Source: Solanum dulcamara
Taxonomy: Eukaryota > Streptophyta > Magnoliopsida > Solanales > Solanaceae
DNA: 64,000 nucleotides
Assembly (NCBI RefSeq): GCF_947179165.1
Contig: NC_077244.1
Coordinates: 78,334,144-78,398,143 of the forward strand
Reading direction: 5' to 3'
The translations under genes and the position numbers were made by a program. Shown here piece by piece: positions 52,201 through 63,979 of the stretch. Below the pieces are notes generated by a model. That model saw nothing but the letters and a program-made list of their open reading frames with translations. It was not told the DNA's origin and ran no database searches. The stretch's first letter is position 1, and every line of letters begins with the position of its first letter.

Positions 52201-54574
52201 AATACCAATCGTACAATTGGGGTTGTGAGCTGTCCGATATTTTTTGGATAATGCAACTCTTCCAGCATTTGGAAGAGGATCTGCTTCGCTATCTGGGGAT
52301 GTGACCTTTTTCGCCTTGATCACATCTAACAGTAAAAAAGAATACAAATGTTATCTATAGCAGGGGGGACAAAGGATGGATACAGGTCAAATATGAAGCA
52401 CAAAATTGTTAACACGATAATAAATGAGACATAGGAAAAAAGGCCAAACAAATCAAATCAAGATGCAAGAAACGGACAAAGCCATACAATATCTTATATA
52501 AAGATATGAATTAATGATATATCCGTGGCAGATCTAGCTCTCTCCATTTAGTACAAAAGCAAAATTCATGTGGTTGCTGAGTACAGATACTTGCCAGGAT
52601 CTCAAATGATTCAGGTTCATACCATCTTTACTGCTAGTAAAATGCCATCGACACGAAACACATCAACGTAAAAAATGGCAAACAAGAGACTTCATGAATA
52701 TGGAAAAGGTTTTATAACACGTCCTTTGCTCACATCAGACTCTAATCATTTGAGGTTAATCAGAGAAATTTTATTTTAATCACCTACAAATCAATTTTAT
52801 TCACTATTCATCTGGTTTGGCATAAACTACTTGTTCTTAGAATGCTTGTGAATGAAATGAGCTTCAAGACTCATTTTTACTGCTATAAAGAGTAAGATAC
52901 GAAAGCTTAAATGGAGCTACACGGACTCCAACTTGCTTGAAATTGAGGCATAGTTGTTATTATTGTTGCATTTAATAAGATATCATACTCAAGCAAATGA
53001 CAGAAAAAATGAAACAAATAAAATCCAACAAATAGTGAAGCTATACATACAATCTGACATATACATATCATGCCATTGTTGAGCAACAACTATGACCAAT
53101 TCATCCAAAATAAAGACACACAATCCTGAAAAGGGGATAATGGTGCTGAAATGAGCCAAGGATCTCAAATCATTTACATTCTTAGCATGTCGATAGGTTC
53201 CGCTTAACATTTTGCAGCTGATAAGAAGCCTATCAATTATGAAAATGCAAGCAAAATACAGCACAAATAAGGAAAAGGTAGAATCTAAGACCTTCATACG
53301 TGGTTGGACTATGATCGTCTGAAGTAGCCTTGAGTTAAACAGGTGATATTGAAAATTTTCAGTATGACTCATCCAAAGTCATTTGTTCAATATGTATAAG
53401 CTATTTTATGATTGGAAATACCCAAGAAGTAACTAAATCCAAAATAACCCGCCTCTTGTAAGTCATTACTATTGCAATTCAATGCAGAACACCAGAAGAC
53501 TTCTCACTATTTTTTGCGACAAAAAGTTCCTACGTAGAATATATATATATATATATATATATATAGTTTGGAGAAGTTCTAAATTATATTTATATTGTTC
53601 GATTCAAAGGCAACAGGTTCATTCACCCACATTTCTGCAGTACCAGAACATACGCATACCATTTCACAATCAATCACGCCAATATTTATAAGGTGGATCG
53701 CCATATTATGAACTGATAGCTGGGAAACAAATCGTAAGAAGAACTAAAACGAAAAACATAGTCTATGAGATTCAAAAAACTGGCAGACAGATTGGCCAGA
53801 AATGAAAAAGTTAAGCTCCGATTTAGTATAAATATATAGTTTGGAGAAGTTCTAAATTATATTTATCGTGTTCGATTTAAGGCAACAGGTTCATTAGCCC
53901 AAATTTCTGCTGCAATAGCAGACCATAAGCATACCGTTTCACAATCAATCACGCCAATATGTATAACGTGGATCAACATATTACAAACCGATAGCTGGAA
54001 AATAAATGGTTGATGAACCAAAACGAAAAACATAGTCTATGAGATTCAAAAAAAAACTGGCAGATCGATCAGCCAGAAATGAAAAATTAAGTTTGAAAGT
54101 AATTTCAAGTCGGTGAATACAGAACACCAGAAGACTTGTCACAGTTTTTTTTTTGTGGCAATTACTTCGGAATTTAGTATAAATATAGTTTGGAGAAGTT
54201 CTAAATTATATATATTGTGTTGATTTAAGGCAACAGGTTCATTCGCCCAAATTTCTACTGCATTAGGAAACCATACGCATACGATTTTTCAATCAATCAT
54301 GCCAATATTTATAATTTGGATCAACATATTATAAACCTGTAGCTGAAAATATTGTAGAAGTCTAGAAGAACCAAAACGAGAAACATAATCTATGAGATTC
54401 AAAATAAAAACTGGCAGATCGATCAGCCGTAAATGAAAGAGATTACGTTCCAAAGTAATTGTCTGTACCAAATCGGGCATCCTCATTGAGGCGTTGATGT
54501 TGAGTGACGCCTTCAGCAAAAGAATTTAGGGCTTGTGGTGGTTGATTAACAGCGGATTTGAATCTTCGTCTCAT
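49254..54574 (-). CDS. Uncharacterised plant protein, 644 residues
   Basis: Eight exons (54469-54574, 52215-52325, 51948-52079, 51656-51810, 51481-51577, 50638-50740, 50507-50564, 49254-50426) sum to 644 codons plus stop. I do not recognise the family. The first exon begins MRRRFKSAVNQPPQALNSFA. A Lys-rich middle (FFKKLKKNIGHSN) and a helical, conserved-looking block (KRQKLCQRTNKLFLDVEKLN, then RFDLVSALLRRLFPGRKED) precede a long 391-residue last exon that is Ser/Asp/Cys-rich and ends in a Trp-rich acidic tail (SDEWTWS). No signal peptide, membrane segment or enzyme motif is seen. Two introns are in frame, so retention would lengthen the protein. The junction of exons 4 and 5 is ambiguous: GTAAGC with CCAAG, or GTACAA with TGCAG (exon 5 then starts at 51588). 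Confidence 0.75.
51167..51282. mobile_element. 116-bp MITE with perfect 8-bp target duplication
   Basis: Inverted arms of about 54 bp: the left begins CTATGTTGCCAGGACTC and contains TTGGATCCTCCAAAA; the right reads TTTTTGGAGGATCCGACACG and ends GAGCAACATAG. The duplication TTCCCTAG is exact at 51159-51166 and 51283-51290. It lies in the intron between exons 5 and 6 of the unknown gene. Confidence 0.93.
53540..53566. repeat. AT dinucleotide microsatellite
   Basis: About 13 AT units lie at the left edge of the tandem triplication inside the first intron of the unknown gene. Confidence 0.9.
53567..54460. repeat. Tandem triplication in intron 1
   Basis: Three copies start with TTTGGAGAAGTTCTAAATTA at 53567, 53840 and 54189, spaced 273 and 349 bp. 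Each includes AACAGGTTCATT, CAATCAATCACGCCAATAT, ACGAAAAACATAGTCTATGA and CTGGCAGATCGATCAGCC. A CAGAACACCAGAAGACTT segment precedes copies 1 and 3 only. Copy 3 ends within a few bases of the exon 1 donor at 54468. Confidence 0.9.
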
Positions 54575-56158
54575 TACGTTGTGGTGAATGACCTTCTGAA
54601 AGTAGAATTTCGGGTAACCTGAGTGCAGTGATCGAACGAAGCTTTTCGAATTTGAACTCCTTTGATTTATGAAGACGACGAGAAAGAATTTTGGCGCCAA
54701 AGCGTTTCAATTTGCGCGGTTGTGCTTGTGGATTGGACTTTGAGCATATTTATTCAGGCCCAATTATTGCTTTCCAAAATGAAAAGAAAGTGGAATCACG
54801 GTTTAAAATTGAATTGAAATCGATAAATTGAACTGAAAACAGTTATGAATTTATCAATAATGAATTATTGATTTTGAATATGTGTTTCAATACATAGTTT
54901 AAAAGTTAGAGACAGTGCCACTTTTTGGTTCCTTAATTATTGGCTAAATTTGATTTAGATCCGTGTAATATATTCATAACATATGAATAATTAAGCAGTG
55001 AAACGGAAAATAATTACTTATCATAACACATTAATACTCACTAGTAAATGGATTAAAGTGCATATTTCAATTAATTGACGGTTAAATGTGTTTAATTATA
55101 AATTACCTGTGCTAAGATTAAAAAAAGAAAATCAATAACCGATGGATCAAATGTGTTATAAACCCTAAAAGTTAATGTCTTGTTCAATTTTTCGAAGTAT
55201 GCATAATATATAATAATATGAAAAACTTGTAGATTTGAAGATATTCTTTTAACGACATTAATTTTTTCCACAAAGGTCACACACTGGTTGAATACTTTAT
55301 GCAAACGACCTTCCCTAATTTATTGCTTGTAGGTCAAAACAAACTTATATGGGTATTTTGCTAACCTACTATAAATTATAGGAGAATATTTCCATTAATG
55401 ATAATGCATTAGTAAATTTGGAAATTAGTTTTTAACATTAATAGACCAATTGACAATTACCCAAAACATTTAAATACGAAAGTATGAAGATCGAGAATTG
55501 GAATAGAAAATTAGTAGAAGTCGACATTTTCTTTCTGTTAGGGCATGGTTCTAGTTTAGAACATTTTACCTGCTCTTACTCATTCCCACCAGTACTATTA
55601 ATATTATTTCTACCATTATCTTATTTGTTAGTGTTATTTCTTTTATATTGATTTCTACCAATATTTATATTTTCATCTTTAACTTGTTTACTTTTTTTTT
55701 TCTCAACACATGTTTTCTAAAACCTTTTTCTTGAGTCAAAATTTAACGAAAATGCCTTTTCTATCCATAAAATTCATGTATATTTCATCTTCTTTAAACT
55801 CTACTTATTGAACTACATTAAATACATTATTATCATTAAGAATCACCCAAAATTATTAGGACATTAACTTGTAAAATATTCCCCCCAAAAAAGTACAAAA
55901 ATATATGGAGAACAAAAAGTAATACTAAAAGACAAAAGAGAAGTGATGACACTATCCAAAAGAAGGAGATATGGTAACTACGTGGCATCTTCCTAATGGT
56001 TGGAGCAAAGCTGCACGCCACAACTTCACTCGTCGTCCATGAAAAAGATATCCCCCCTTAACTCTGTTTTCTACTCTGTTGTATTTTTGCCTTTTTCTTC
56101 ATCAAATCATCAAACACCCCCAAAATTCTTAGAAAAAAAGTAAAGAAAATTAAAGCAT
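54575..56158. other. Shared divergent promoter region, unknown gene and psaE
   Basis: The minus-strand gene starts at 54574 and psaE on the plus strand at 56159, so both promoters lie here. A GCGCCAAA-type motif (GGCGCCAAA on the minus strand, near 54690-54700) resembles an E2F site about 120 bp upstream of the unknown gene. The last 100 bases before psaE are pyrimidine-rich without a good TATA box. Confidence 0.45.
55980..55987 (+). promoter_or_regulatory. G-box-like ACGTGGCA upstream of psaE
   Basis: ACGTGGCA lies 172 bp before the psaE start codon. ACGTGGC cores are bound by bZIP and bHLH factors and are common in light-regulated genes. Function here is inferred from position alone. Confidence 0.45.
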
Positions 56159-57413
56159 ATGGCAAGTATTAACATGGCTTCTGCTGCATCAAGTTTTTTG
56201 GTGGCAACTCCTAATGTTGCCTCCAACATCACAACTTCTCGTAGCAATATGTTGTTTTTTTCTTCTAACAAGATCACCACCACCACCCCTAGACTCGTCG
56301 TAATGGCGACCGCGGAAGAGGATGCCCCACCAGCCGCATCCGCATCCGCCGCTACTGCTGAACCAGCTGTTGAAACCAAAGCTGCTAAGCCACCTCCAAT
56401 TGGACCCAAGAGGGGATCCAAGGTAAGTCCATTTATTTAGACAGTTGAGTTATTTGTTTGTTTTTTTTAATTTACTAAAGAAAGAAAAACTTTTGAAATT
56501 TGTGTTTTAAAAGAAATTATAGATATTTATGTGTCAATAAATTATTTCATTAAGGATGAAATTGACATTTTAAAGTTAAATCATTATTAAATATAGAATG
56601 TGTCATTTTTTTAGACTAATTAAAAAGGAAAATAAGTCATATAGTGAATATAAATATTAGTTTTGGGACTTTAACTGCGTTTAATATAATTGCTCAATAT
56701 ATACCTTATTATGCAGATAAATACACATCATTATATAGCTAAAGAGATCCTATTGAATTTTGTATTGAATTATAAATAGAGAGAAATTGTTTGTCATGTT
56801 AGTGCGTTTATTTTAGATCTTATCCTACAAGTCTTTTAGTCATGTTAATACTTAATAGTTATATAGAAGGAAAAATATAGAGATTTTTTACTGTTATTTT
56901 TTTAAAAAAAAATAACATTAATTTGAGATGAATTTAAATGGAGCGACATCAGATAGAAAGAGATTCTATTACATAGAGTAGTCAATAGTCATATAACTTT
57001 CAAAACGTAAATTGTTATTCTATAGACGTCATATGGGGTGAATATCATTATATTTTGCATCGATTGACTCGTTTGAAATCATGTTTGATACGAAGAAAAA
57101 TATATTTTTCATGAAAAACATTTAAATATATCACTGATATAATATTTGACAGGTGAGAGTTCTTAGGAAGGAATCTTACTGGTACAAGGGCACTGGTTCA
57201 GTTGTAGCTGTTGATCAGGTAAAAAAATAATTATACATAATGTATGTCTAATTAGAATTTATTAATGATGTTTAACTTTTAATGATTTCCATTTTGTTGT
57301 TAATGTTTCAGGATCCAAAAACTCGTTATCCAGTTGTGGTACGATTTAACAAAGTGAATTATGCTAATATTTCGACCAACAACTATGCATTGGATGAAAT
57401 TGAAGAAGTGTGA
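56159..57413 (+). CDS. psaE: Photosystem I reaction centre subunit IV (PsaE), nuclear precursor
   Basis: Three exons (56159-56422, 57153-57218, 57312-57413), all phase 0, give 143 residues. The first 48 or so residues are a Ser/Thr-rich chloroplast transit peptide ending near [14 protein letters not shown]. An Ala/Pro-rich linker follows, then the SH3-like PsaE core: [32 protein letters not shown], then [20 protein letters not shown] and YALDEIEEV. PsaE sits on the stromal side of photosystem I, where it helps bind ferredoxin and supports electron flow around PSI. The core is complete. It is the only plus-strand gene in the window. Its upstream region has a G-box-like site and no clear TATA box, in keeping with several nuclear PSI genes. 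Confidence 0.97.
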
Positions 57414-57662
57414 AACAGTCAAATTGGAATTAGTTATATTATTTGTAGAATGCAAGGCCCTTTTGGTTTTCATGTTTATTCTCTAGTTATATACTGGCTT
57501 TGAATGTGAATGAGTGTCTTATTATAGTTTTGTGGCATTGCTCAAACTCTATTCTTTCTAATATCATGAGGTGACGAATCCAAAATTTGTAAGTGATCCA
57601 CATTGCTAAGATAATCGAACATTTCATAATGAAAAGAGCTATGAATGATCGAAACAAAAATT

Positions 57663-57725
57663 AACAACAACATACTCAGTGAAATCCTCTAAGTGAAATT
57701 TGGGGAGGGTAGAATTCGAGTTGAC
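57663..57725 (-). mobile_element. TS-type SINE fragment
   Basis: AACAACAACATACTCAGTGA, AATCCTCTAAGTGAAATTTG and GGGAGGGTAGAATTCGAG match the 3' end of a reversed TS SINE. The rest is lost. Confidence 0.65.
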
Positions 57726-57775
57726 ATTATGGCTTCAAACTAACTCAATATTCAAACTCTTCCATGAAGATATAA

Positions 57776-57880
57776 AAGAGGGCAGCTCGGTGAATGAAGC
57801 ATCCCACGTTTAGGCAGGGTCCAAGAAAATGCTACACCCCAAGAGAGTATATAATATAGACAGCATACCCTGAATTGTCC
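57776..57880 (-). mobile_element. Diverged SINE, same family as the copy at 41924
   Basis: GAGGGCAGCTCGGTGAATGA, AGCATCCCACGTTTAGGCAG, GGTCCAAG and TAGACAGCATACCCTGAAT follow the order of the plant SINE seen at 41924, and extend further toward the 5' end. Confidence 0.6.
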
Positions 57881-58304
57881 ACAAATGAATAGCTAGTCAA
57901 TTTGAAGCTATTGCTGACCACATTCACATTAGAGTGCTTCTATCCATTATCTTGCTCTTTTTCAAACTTGAAGCAGGAAATACCAGAAACTATATAAATC
58001 CTTGCTTAGCAGATTTATTTGTTATTGAACATCACTATAACAAGGGATCAAGGCTCGAGAACGAGCTATCATGATCGGACTGCTAGACTCCAGAAGAGAA
58101 AGTTCTAACTGAATTCAAAACAGTCACATTGTCGATCTTGACTATCAATTCATTACAGAAAGGAGAAATGAATGCTTGCAAGGCTCGACCTCCAGCTAGA
58201 GGTAATCGCTAAGGCTGACTAATTAAAAACAGATACACCATACCTGCTTGCAACATAGGGTTGTTGCACGAGAAAGGAGGGAGATTAATTGAAACAACGA
58301 CAAA

Positions 58305-59005
58305 TCAGGCATAGATACACAAGGTTAGGTGAATACGACAAGGAATAACATTCACAATAGATACACCTATCGACAAAGCAATACACCCTGACGAAGAGGA
58401 ATGACCATACTCATAGCGTTGAGGCTCGTGGACTTCCTTGTTTACGGGGTCCATACCCAAAAATAAGTGCTTAAACTCTTCCAATTTTGTTTTACGGACA
58501 CTACAAACTTGAAGATAGAAGGTATTTGATTCCTTCAAATCCCTTTGCTGAAAGAATCTTCTTTTTTTTGGTACTCTTCTTGAGAGGGATGGGGTCTGTA
58601 ATTCACATTTAAAGCACTGTTTTCTTAGCGAGCTTTAAAACAGAAGGACATTCAACCTCTGTACAGGTACGTGCATGGTAATCTACACCTGATCTTTTCA
58701 GGCGAACCAAGATAAGTTCAACTTGAACCTGTTCTGGTAGCAGCTTGATTCCATTCGGGACACAACAAAAACTAACGTTGTTCGTTTGGAATGAAACAAA
58801 AAGCCATCCACACCTCTCTGGATATGCTTCAGTTTCCGTATCTTCATTGTGATTGCAGCAAGGAACATAAGGAAAATAGCATCAGTGGTACAGCAATTCC
58901 ACCAGCAGCAAACAAAGAAGTCAGTCCTCCCAGTCCCAAGATCAAGTAGTCGACAAAAGAAGGCTAGAATCTTCAGGATGTCCCAAGGAATGTCTTATGC
59001 AACAC
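58305..59005 (-). other. Possible gene relic or unrecognised transcript
   Basis: The minus strand shows two protein-like stretches without a joined model. One is hydrophobic (VDYLILGLGGLTSLFAAGGI, then AVPLMLFSLCSLLQSQ and a stop near 58850). The second, overlapping in another frame, reads GWLFVSFQTNNVSFCCVPNG then IKLLPEQVQVELILVRLKRS and stops near 58605. A third (58305-58538) contains LEEFKHLFLGMDPVNKEVHE. No start codon context, promoter or family match is evident. Confidence 0.25.
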
Positions 59006-59347
59006 AAAAGTAAAACCATGCCAGCTTCGGATTGAGTCTTCTTAATAAGTTTAGTAGCTTTTGCAATCTTCTCTTTTATTCAAACTGTAATTATTGAATT
59101 GATATGATCCCTCTTACTGGAAAAGGCCAATGACAGAATTTATATGCATCTTGGGTCTGGTCCAATGTTTAATAAGTCAGTTCACCGCAAACAAATTCAA
59201 TCAATCAACTTCAGCATGCATGATACATTTGTACACATCTCTGCTCAGGTCCAATGTCTAATAAGTAATTTTACTGTGAACAAAATTCAATCAATCAACT
59301 TCAGTACGCATGATGGATCTTTACAAGATTTGTCTCATGGAAAAGCT

Positions 59348-59368
59348 GGGTGGGTGGGTGGGTGGGGG
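59348..59368. repeat. GGGT tetranucleotide run
   Basis: About four GGGT units end in GGGGG, downstream of the glutaredoxin stop codon. Runs of G like this could form a G-quadruplex. Confidence 0.8.
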
Positions 59369-59749
59369 TTTGACTACCCATAAGAAAATGAAAGCCGGCA
59401 ATATTAAGCAAGCTGAATATTTGAAGTTTCGGATAAGTTTATTCGACACAAACACCAAATTCTTGTTTAGTTTTCAATTGATATAGTTTCTCATAAATAT
59501 GAGAAGTGCAAGTGCTGGTCAAAATTGCAAAGTACAAAACCAGTCTTTGAGGAAGGAAGAAGGTTCAGTTAAAAACTCATGAATGAAGTTATATCAACAT
59601 AGATTCCTGCTTCAACAATGAGTTTACAATCAGAAGCAAGATATATTTGTAAGGGAACAACATAATGAATATGTCAAAGAGGTCTGGAAGAATAATGCGT
59701 ACAAGGAGAGCATGTGATACATCGTTTTGGCATGGTAGCTCAAGAGGGC

Positions 59750-62700
59750 CTAGCTCTCTATTTTTCCAGCTTTAGCTTCCGATAGCAAAGATTCAAGTTC
59801 TCCTTTCCGATACAGCTTAATAGTATCTGCACCAAAACAAAAAAAAATCCAACTCATTCGACAAGTTTTTCATATTCCAATAATTATGATATGCTATTCA
59901 ATCTTTCAACACTAGTAATGCACAGATTGCAAGGAATGTCTACAAACGTGCACCGAAAAAGTAGCTTCCATCTACTATAATGACTTATTTTCATTAATTC
60001 ACAATTTTTGTTGGAAGGACATAAAATGCCAACCACTCATTTTTAAAGTAATCCACAAGAGCCTGTGGCTAAAACAGTCTGGGGAAGGTACTCAATAACT
60101 ATTGTTCTTAAACAAGGACCACAATGTCGTACAAATAGGTTATAAGGTTGGGAAGCAAATCAAATAATTATTTTCAAGGAATAAACGCAGAATAGCAATA
60201 CTGTCTCTGCAAATCTATGGTGAAAGCATAAAACCAATCAGAGAATATACCTGTACAACCACCAATGTGTTTGGCTCCTGGTCATAATAAAAAAAGAGTC
60301 ATTTATTAGAAGTCCTTCACAAAAATAAATATCAGCAGCAAATGCCAACAAAATTTGAAAACAGGCAACTCTCTTCATTCAGAGGCAGTATACTTACTGT
60401 CAAACTATGCAAACAGCTTCTTCTTTTTCTTTTTTGATAGGTCAAGCAGTTGTTTTATATTTAGTTTTTTATGCTGTATGTAGGGGTTCAAACATATTGT
60501 CTCTAAAAGATGAAATATCTACAAATACTTATGGTGCTCTTCACAAAGACGTCTATTACTTCTGAAAGTTTCACATATAAATAATTTTTTGTTCATTATT
60601 ACGTAGAGGGGCAAGATCATCCCCGAGTTTCAAAAATTGCAATTGACCCAAAGGATTGGCTCTAGATGGATTTTTTTATGAAGGATGGCTCTATATGGAT
60701 TTCCCGGTCATCAAAAGAAACTTATCTGCTTATTTTGTATAGAATTATATAAATTCAGGACGCTCCCATAAAAATAGATAAGATCCAACAATTTGTTGTC
60801 ATATTCCAAACATTTGTAGAGATCAACAACTCTACAATACCAGATTTCTTACCAATGAATACATTGGGGACCGTATGCTGTCCAGTAAGCCTTTCCAGCA
60901 CTTTCTGCAGTTGTGGCCCTTGGGGACCTGAAACAAGTTAGTGATAACATCAACTAATTGGTAAAAAGTATACATTTGTTTATAACTAGAGCATGAAATG
61001 CCATAGTTGCAACTTAGATAATCTTTGTTAATGGAAAAAAAATTAGAATGCAGATAATCAAAATGAACTAATAAGACTTCTTGGGAACTGTGCACGCACT
61101 TTGCCCAAGTCTATTAGGTTTCCTTTTACATTTATTTCCCTTTTTTTGGGAGAAGTCTGTAGGTAGTAGAAGAATATACAAAGGCCGACATGCACTTATG
61201 GTTGATTAATATTATGAGAAACAACACAATTTCGGAACATTTCCTCTTTGTTTGATGACAGTTCTACTTGCAACACAAGGTTGCATGTTGCTACCCTCAG
61301 CCGTGGATTGTAATTTTGTACCATCAATAACACTAGAATTTAGGGTCACCATCTGCTGATATTTTAAGACATGGTAAAAGGAGCCATGCATTAAAAGACA
61401 GACATTCATGTAAGTTACGTACAACCACTTCCAACTGAACTTTTTCAAATTCCCAAACAGAGTTGTAGCCTACTGATGTGGATGAAACTACTCCATGCAA
61501 GATGGGAAGGTGCTTACATGCATTTGGTTTTCTAAAGAAGTTGCACACATCACAATCAAAACTGAAGGAAAGCTGATGAACTTCAAGCTTTCATAATTGA
61601 TCATCATCCAGCCAACTAGACGGACTCCACAAAAAAATATGATTGATATATTCGTGAGGTTCTAACTTCTAAGCACAAGATACCAATTTTTTCCTATATA
61701 CTGTGATTAAGATTCAACTTCCAAGGTGAAGTCCGTTTTACCCCTCTCAACAAAGGCCCCAGCAGCTAGACACTATAAGATGTAAATTCTTATGGGAAAG
61801 CAGCAATCTTAACAACAAGATCCACTTGGTGAAATGGTCTGAAGTCATACTTTCCAAAGAACTAGGTGGACATGAAATCAAGGAACTATCACTACATAAC
61901 AAGAGCATGCTGATGAAATGGCACTGGACTGCTGGAGGTACAGTCAAGAGAATGCTGTCTTACAGAAAGAAATCATTACAGCAAAATATGGGAGGCCTAA
62001 CCACTGGTGCACCAAACCTGTCAGAGCACCTCATGGTACAGGGCTATGGAAGAACATAAACAGGCTATGGGATGATTATTCCAGCAACACATATTTCCAG
62101 ATGGGAGATGGGGTTAACACAAAACTTTGGACAGATAAATGGATAGAGGACACAACACTGAAGGAGGCTTTTCCAAATATCCTCCTCCTAGCAGGAAGTC
62201 CAGAACTTCATTGCTCAAAATATAGAGAACAACTAATGGAACCTGACTTAGGATGAATCTGCAGGACTGGGAAGTTGATGAACTCACACACATGCTGGAA
62301 GTGCTGAGGAAATGCACCATCAAAACCCAGTTGAGAGAGAAATTAAAATGGGTCAGCTCTACGGATGGAACATACACACTCAAGGATGGTTATGCATCGA
62401 TGAGCTCCAACAGTATGATGATCGATCTATGGCCTTGGAAGCTAGTATGGTAGAAAAAATTACCAACTAACATGAGTTGCTTCACACGGTTGGTCATAAA
62501 GGGTGCTTGCCTCAGCCAGACTATCTACTCAGAAGCAATTTTCAGCTAGCAAACAGTTGTGATATATGCTAAGCTGACTCAGAATCCATCAATCACCTAT
62601 TCTTTCACTGTCCAAAGGTTATAGATTTCTGGAACATGTTCCTCAGTGTTTTGGGTTTGACTCAGTATTTTTGGACTATGGCTTCACTGTCAGAGATGCC

Positions 62701-63979
62701 TATGTGAGCTGGAACTCAAAGAAGGTGACAAAACATCAGCAAAAACTGGAAAATGGTATCTGCAAGCATTTTCTGGTGCATTTGGAATTTTGGACTGAAA
62801 GAAACCATATATGTTGGATGGGTTAGCAACTTCAAGCTGCTCCCCGAAGGTTAGATATTTGGTTAATCTTTTTTGTGGGCTAAACTTTCCCCTTTAAATA
62901 ACACTGACTTACTTTTGGACTTGATCAGCCCTCTTGTTTTATAGAACTCCAACTGTAATTGAGCTGATAAACTCTTCCTTTTGTAATTTCTTTGCATCAG
63001 CTTGATGCCTTTGTGATATCCTACTCTCTTTTTTTTTTTGTGAAGCTGGTAAAGTTACCTTCATGATATCCTACTTACTTCATCAAAAAAAATAGTCCCT
63101 TGTACTTCTCTCTCCAAAGTAGGCACCAGTCTTGGCAGATGTCCTAAGGTTCAGGAATAGTTAAACAGCAAATAATTTAGAAAATGTGAATCCAAGCACA
63201 GCTCCCATCTACATACAGACCATTATCCACCAACATTTTTCGTACATGAAGTCAAAACAACAATATGAGCTAGCCTTAATACACTAAGCATCTAATTCCA
63301 TAAAAAGAGTTGTCATCTAACTCAAGATCTCAAATAATTGTTTCAAATGCCCAGAAATACCACTAACTCGACCAACAAGCATTTTGGCCAAAACCTTGTC
63401 GCGTAATGGAATTTCTTGTCCCACATTTGAGGAATTAGGTAGATGTGGTGGAGACAAGCAACCAGAATCCATAATTTTGCATCACAAACATTCCGCTTGT
63501 TTAACAACATGAGTTTTGCAGAAGAATAGCAATCTACCTACCTAATATCAACTGATTCACTTATTCATCAGGAACTTGAACTCAAGTACTCAGCTGTATT
63601 AGATATAACCAAAATAAACCATGCTAGTGGACTATCTATACGGATTTTCATTTGTGTGTATTTAACTCATTAATCACCTTAGATTCAAAGTAATATCTGC
63701 ATATAAGCCTTAACTTCATATTCACAACATTCATCCTAAATTTTCCTACATAAAAAATTATAACGATCACATTCTCCATTCACATTAAGCAAAAATATGA
63801 TTCCAACACAAAGTAAATATTTTTTCCCCAATTCATGAAAGCATGAGGCTCGAAAAGAAGATGTACCAAAATAAAGTAAAAGTTCTTGACTTTGGAGAAA
63901 CTTACCCATTTCGTCCAATTCAATAACAAGAGGATCTACACCAAGTCTCTTGAACAAAACTTTCACCTCAGTTGAATAC
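59750..63979 (-). CDS. Monothiol glutaredoxin, GRXS10/S12-like (5' end outside window)
   Basis: Four exons are visible: 63906-63979, 60853-60927, 60251-60277 and 59750-59826. The N-terminal exons, with any chloroplast transit peptide and the first active-site Cys, lie beyond the right edge. The visible part begins with a split codon ending in G, then YSTEVKVLFKRLGVDPLVIE. This fits a C-P/S-Y-S active site (monothiol, Ser replacing the second Cys). Next come PQGPQLQKVLERLTGQ, the TVPNVF cis-Pro loop, the GAKHIGGCTD glutathione-binding segment with its conserved Cys, and the terminal LYRKGELESLLSEAK helix. Glutaredoxins of this type use glutathione to remove or add glutathione on protein thiols in plastids. 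The 27-bp exon encodes most of the glutathione-binding turn. The 3-kb intron 60928-63905 holds a LINE relic. Confidence 0.93.
61780..63092 (+). mobile_element. Degenerate LINE (non-LTR retrotransposon) 3' part
   Basis: Plus-strand frames, broken by shifts and stops, give the C-terminal reverse-transcriptase flank: HLVKWSEVILSKELGG, then LSLHNKSMLMKWHW. They continue with ITAKYG...PHGTGLWKNINRLWDD, GDGVNTKLWTDKWIEDTTLK, and a zf-RVT-like IDLWPWKLVW. It ends with a T-rich 3' region and an A tail (CATCAAAAAAAATAG) near 63092. It lies antisense inside the glutaredoxin intron and cannot encode an active enzyme. Confidence 0.8.

Noticed and set aside
56110..56421. Minus-strand Ala/Val-rich frame of 103 codons
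   Set aside because: It is the antisense shadow of psaE exon 1.
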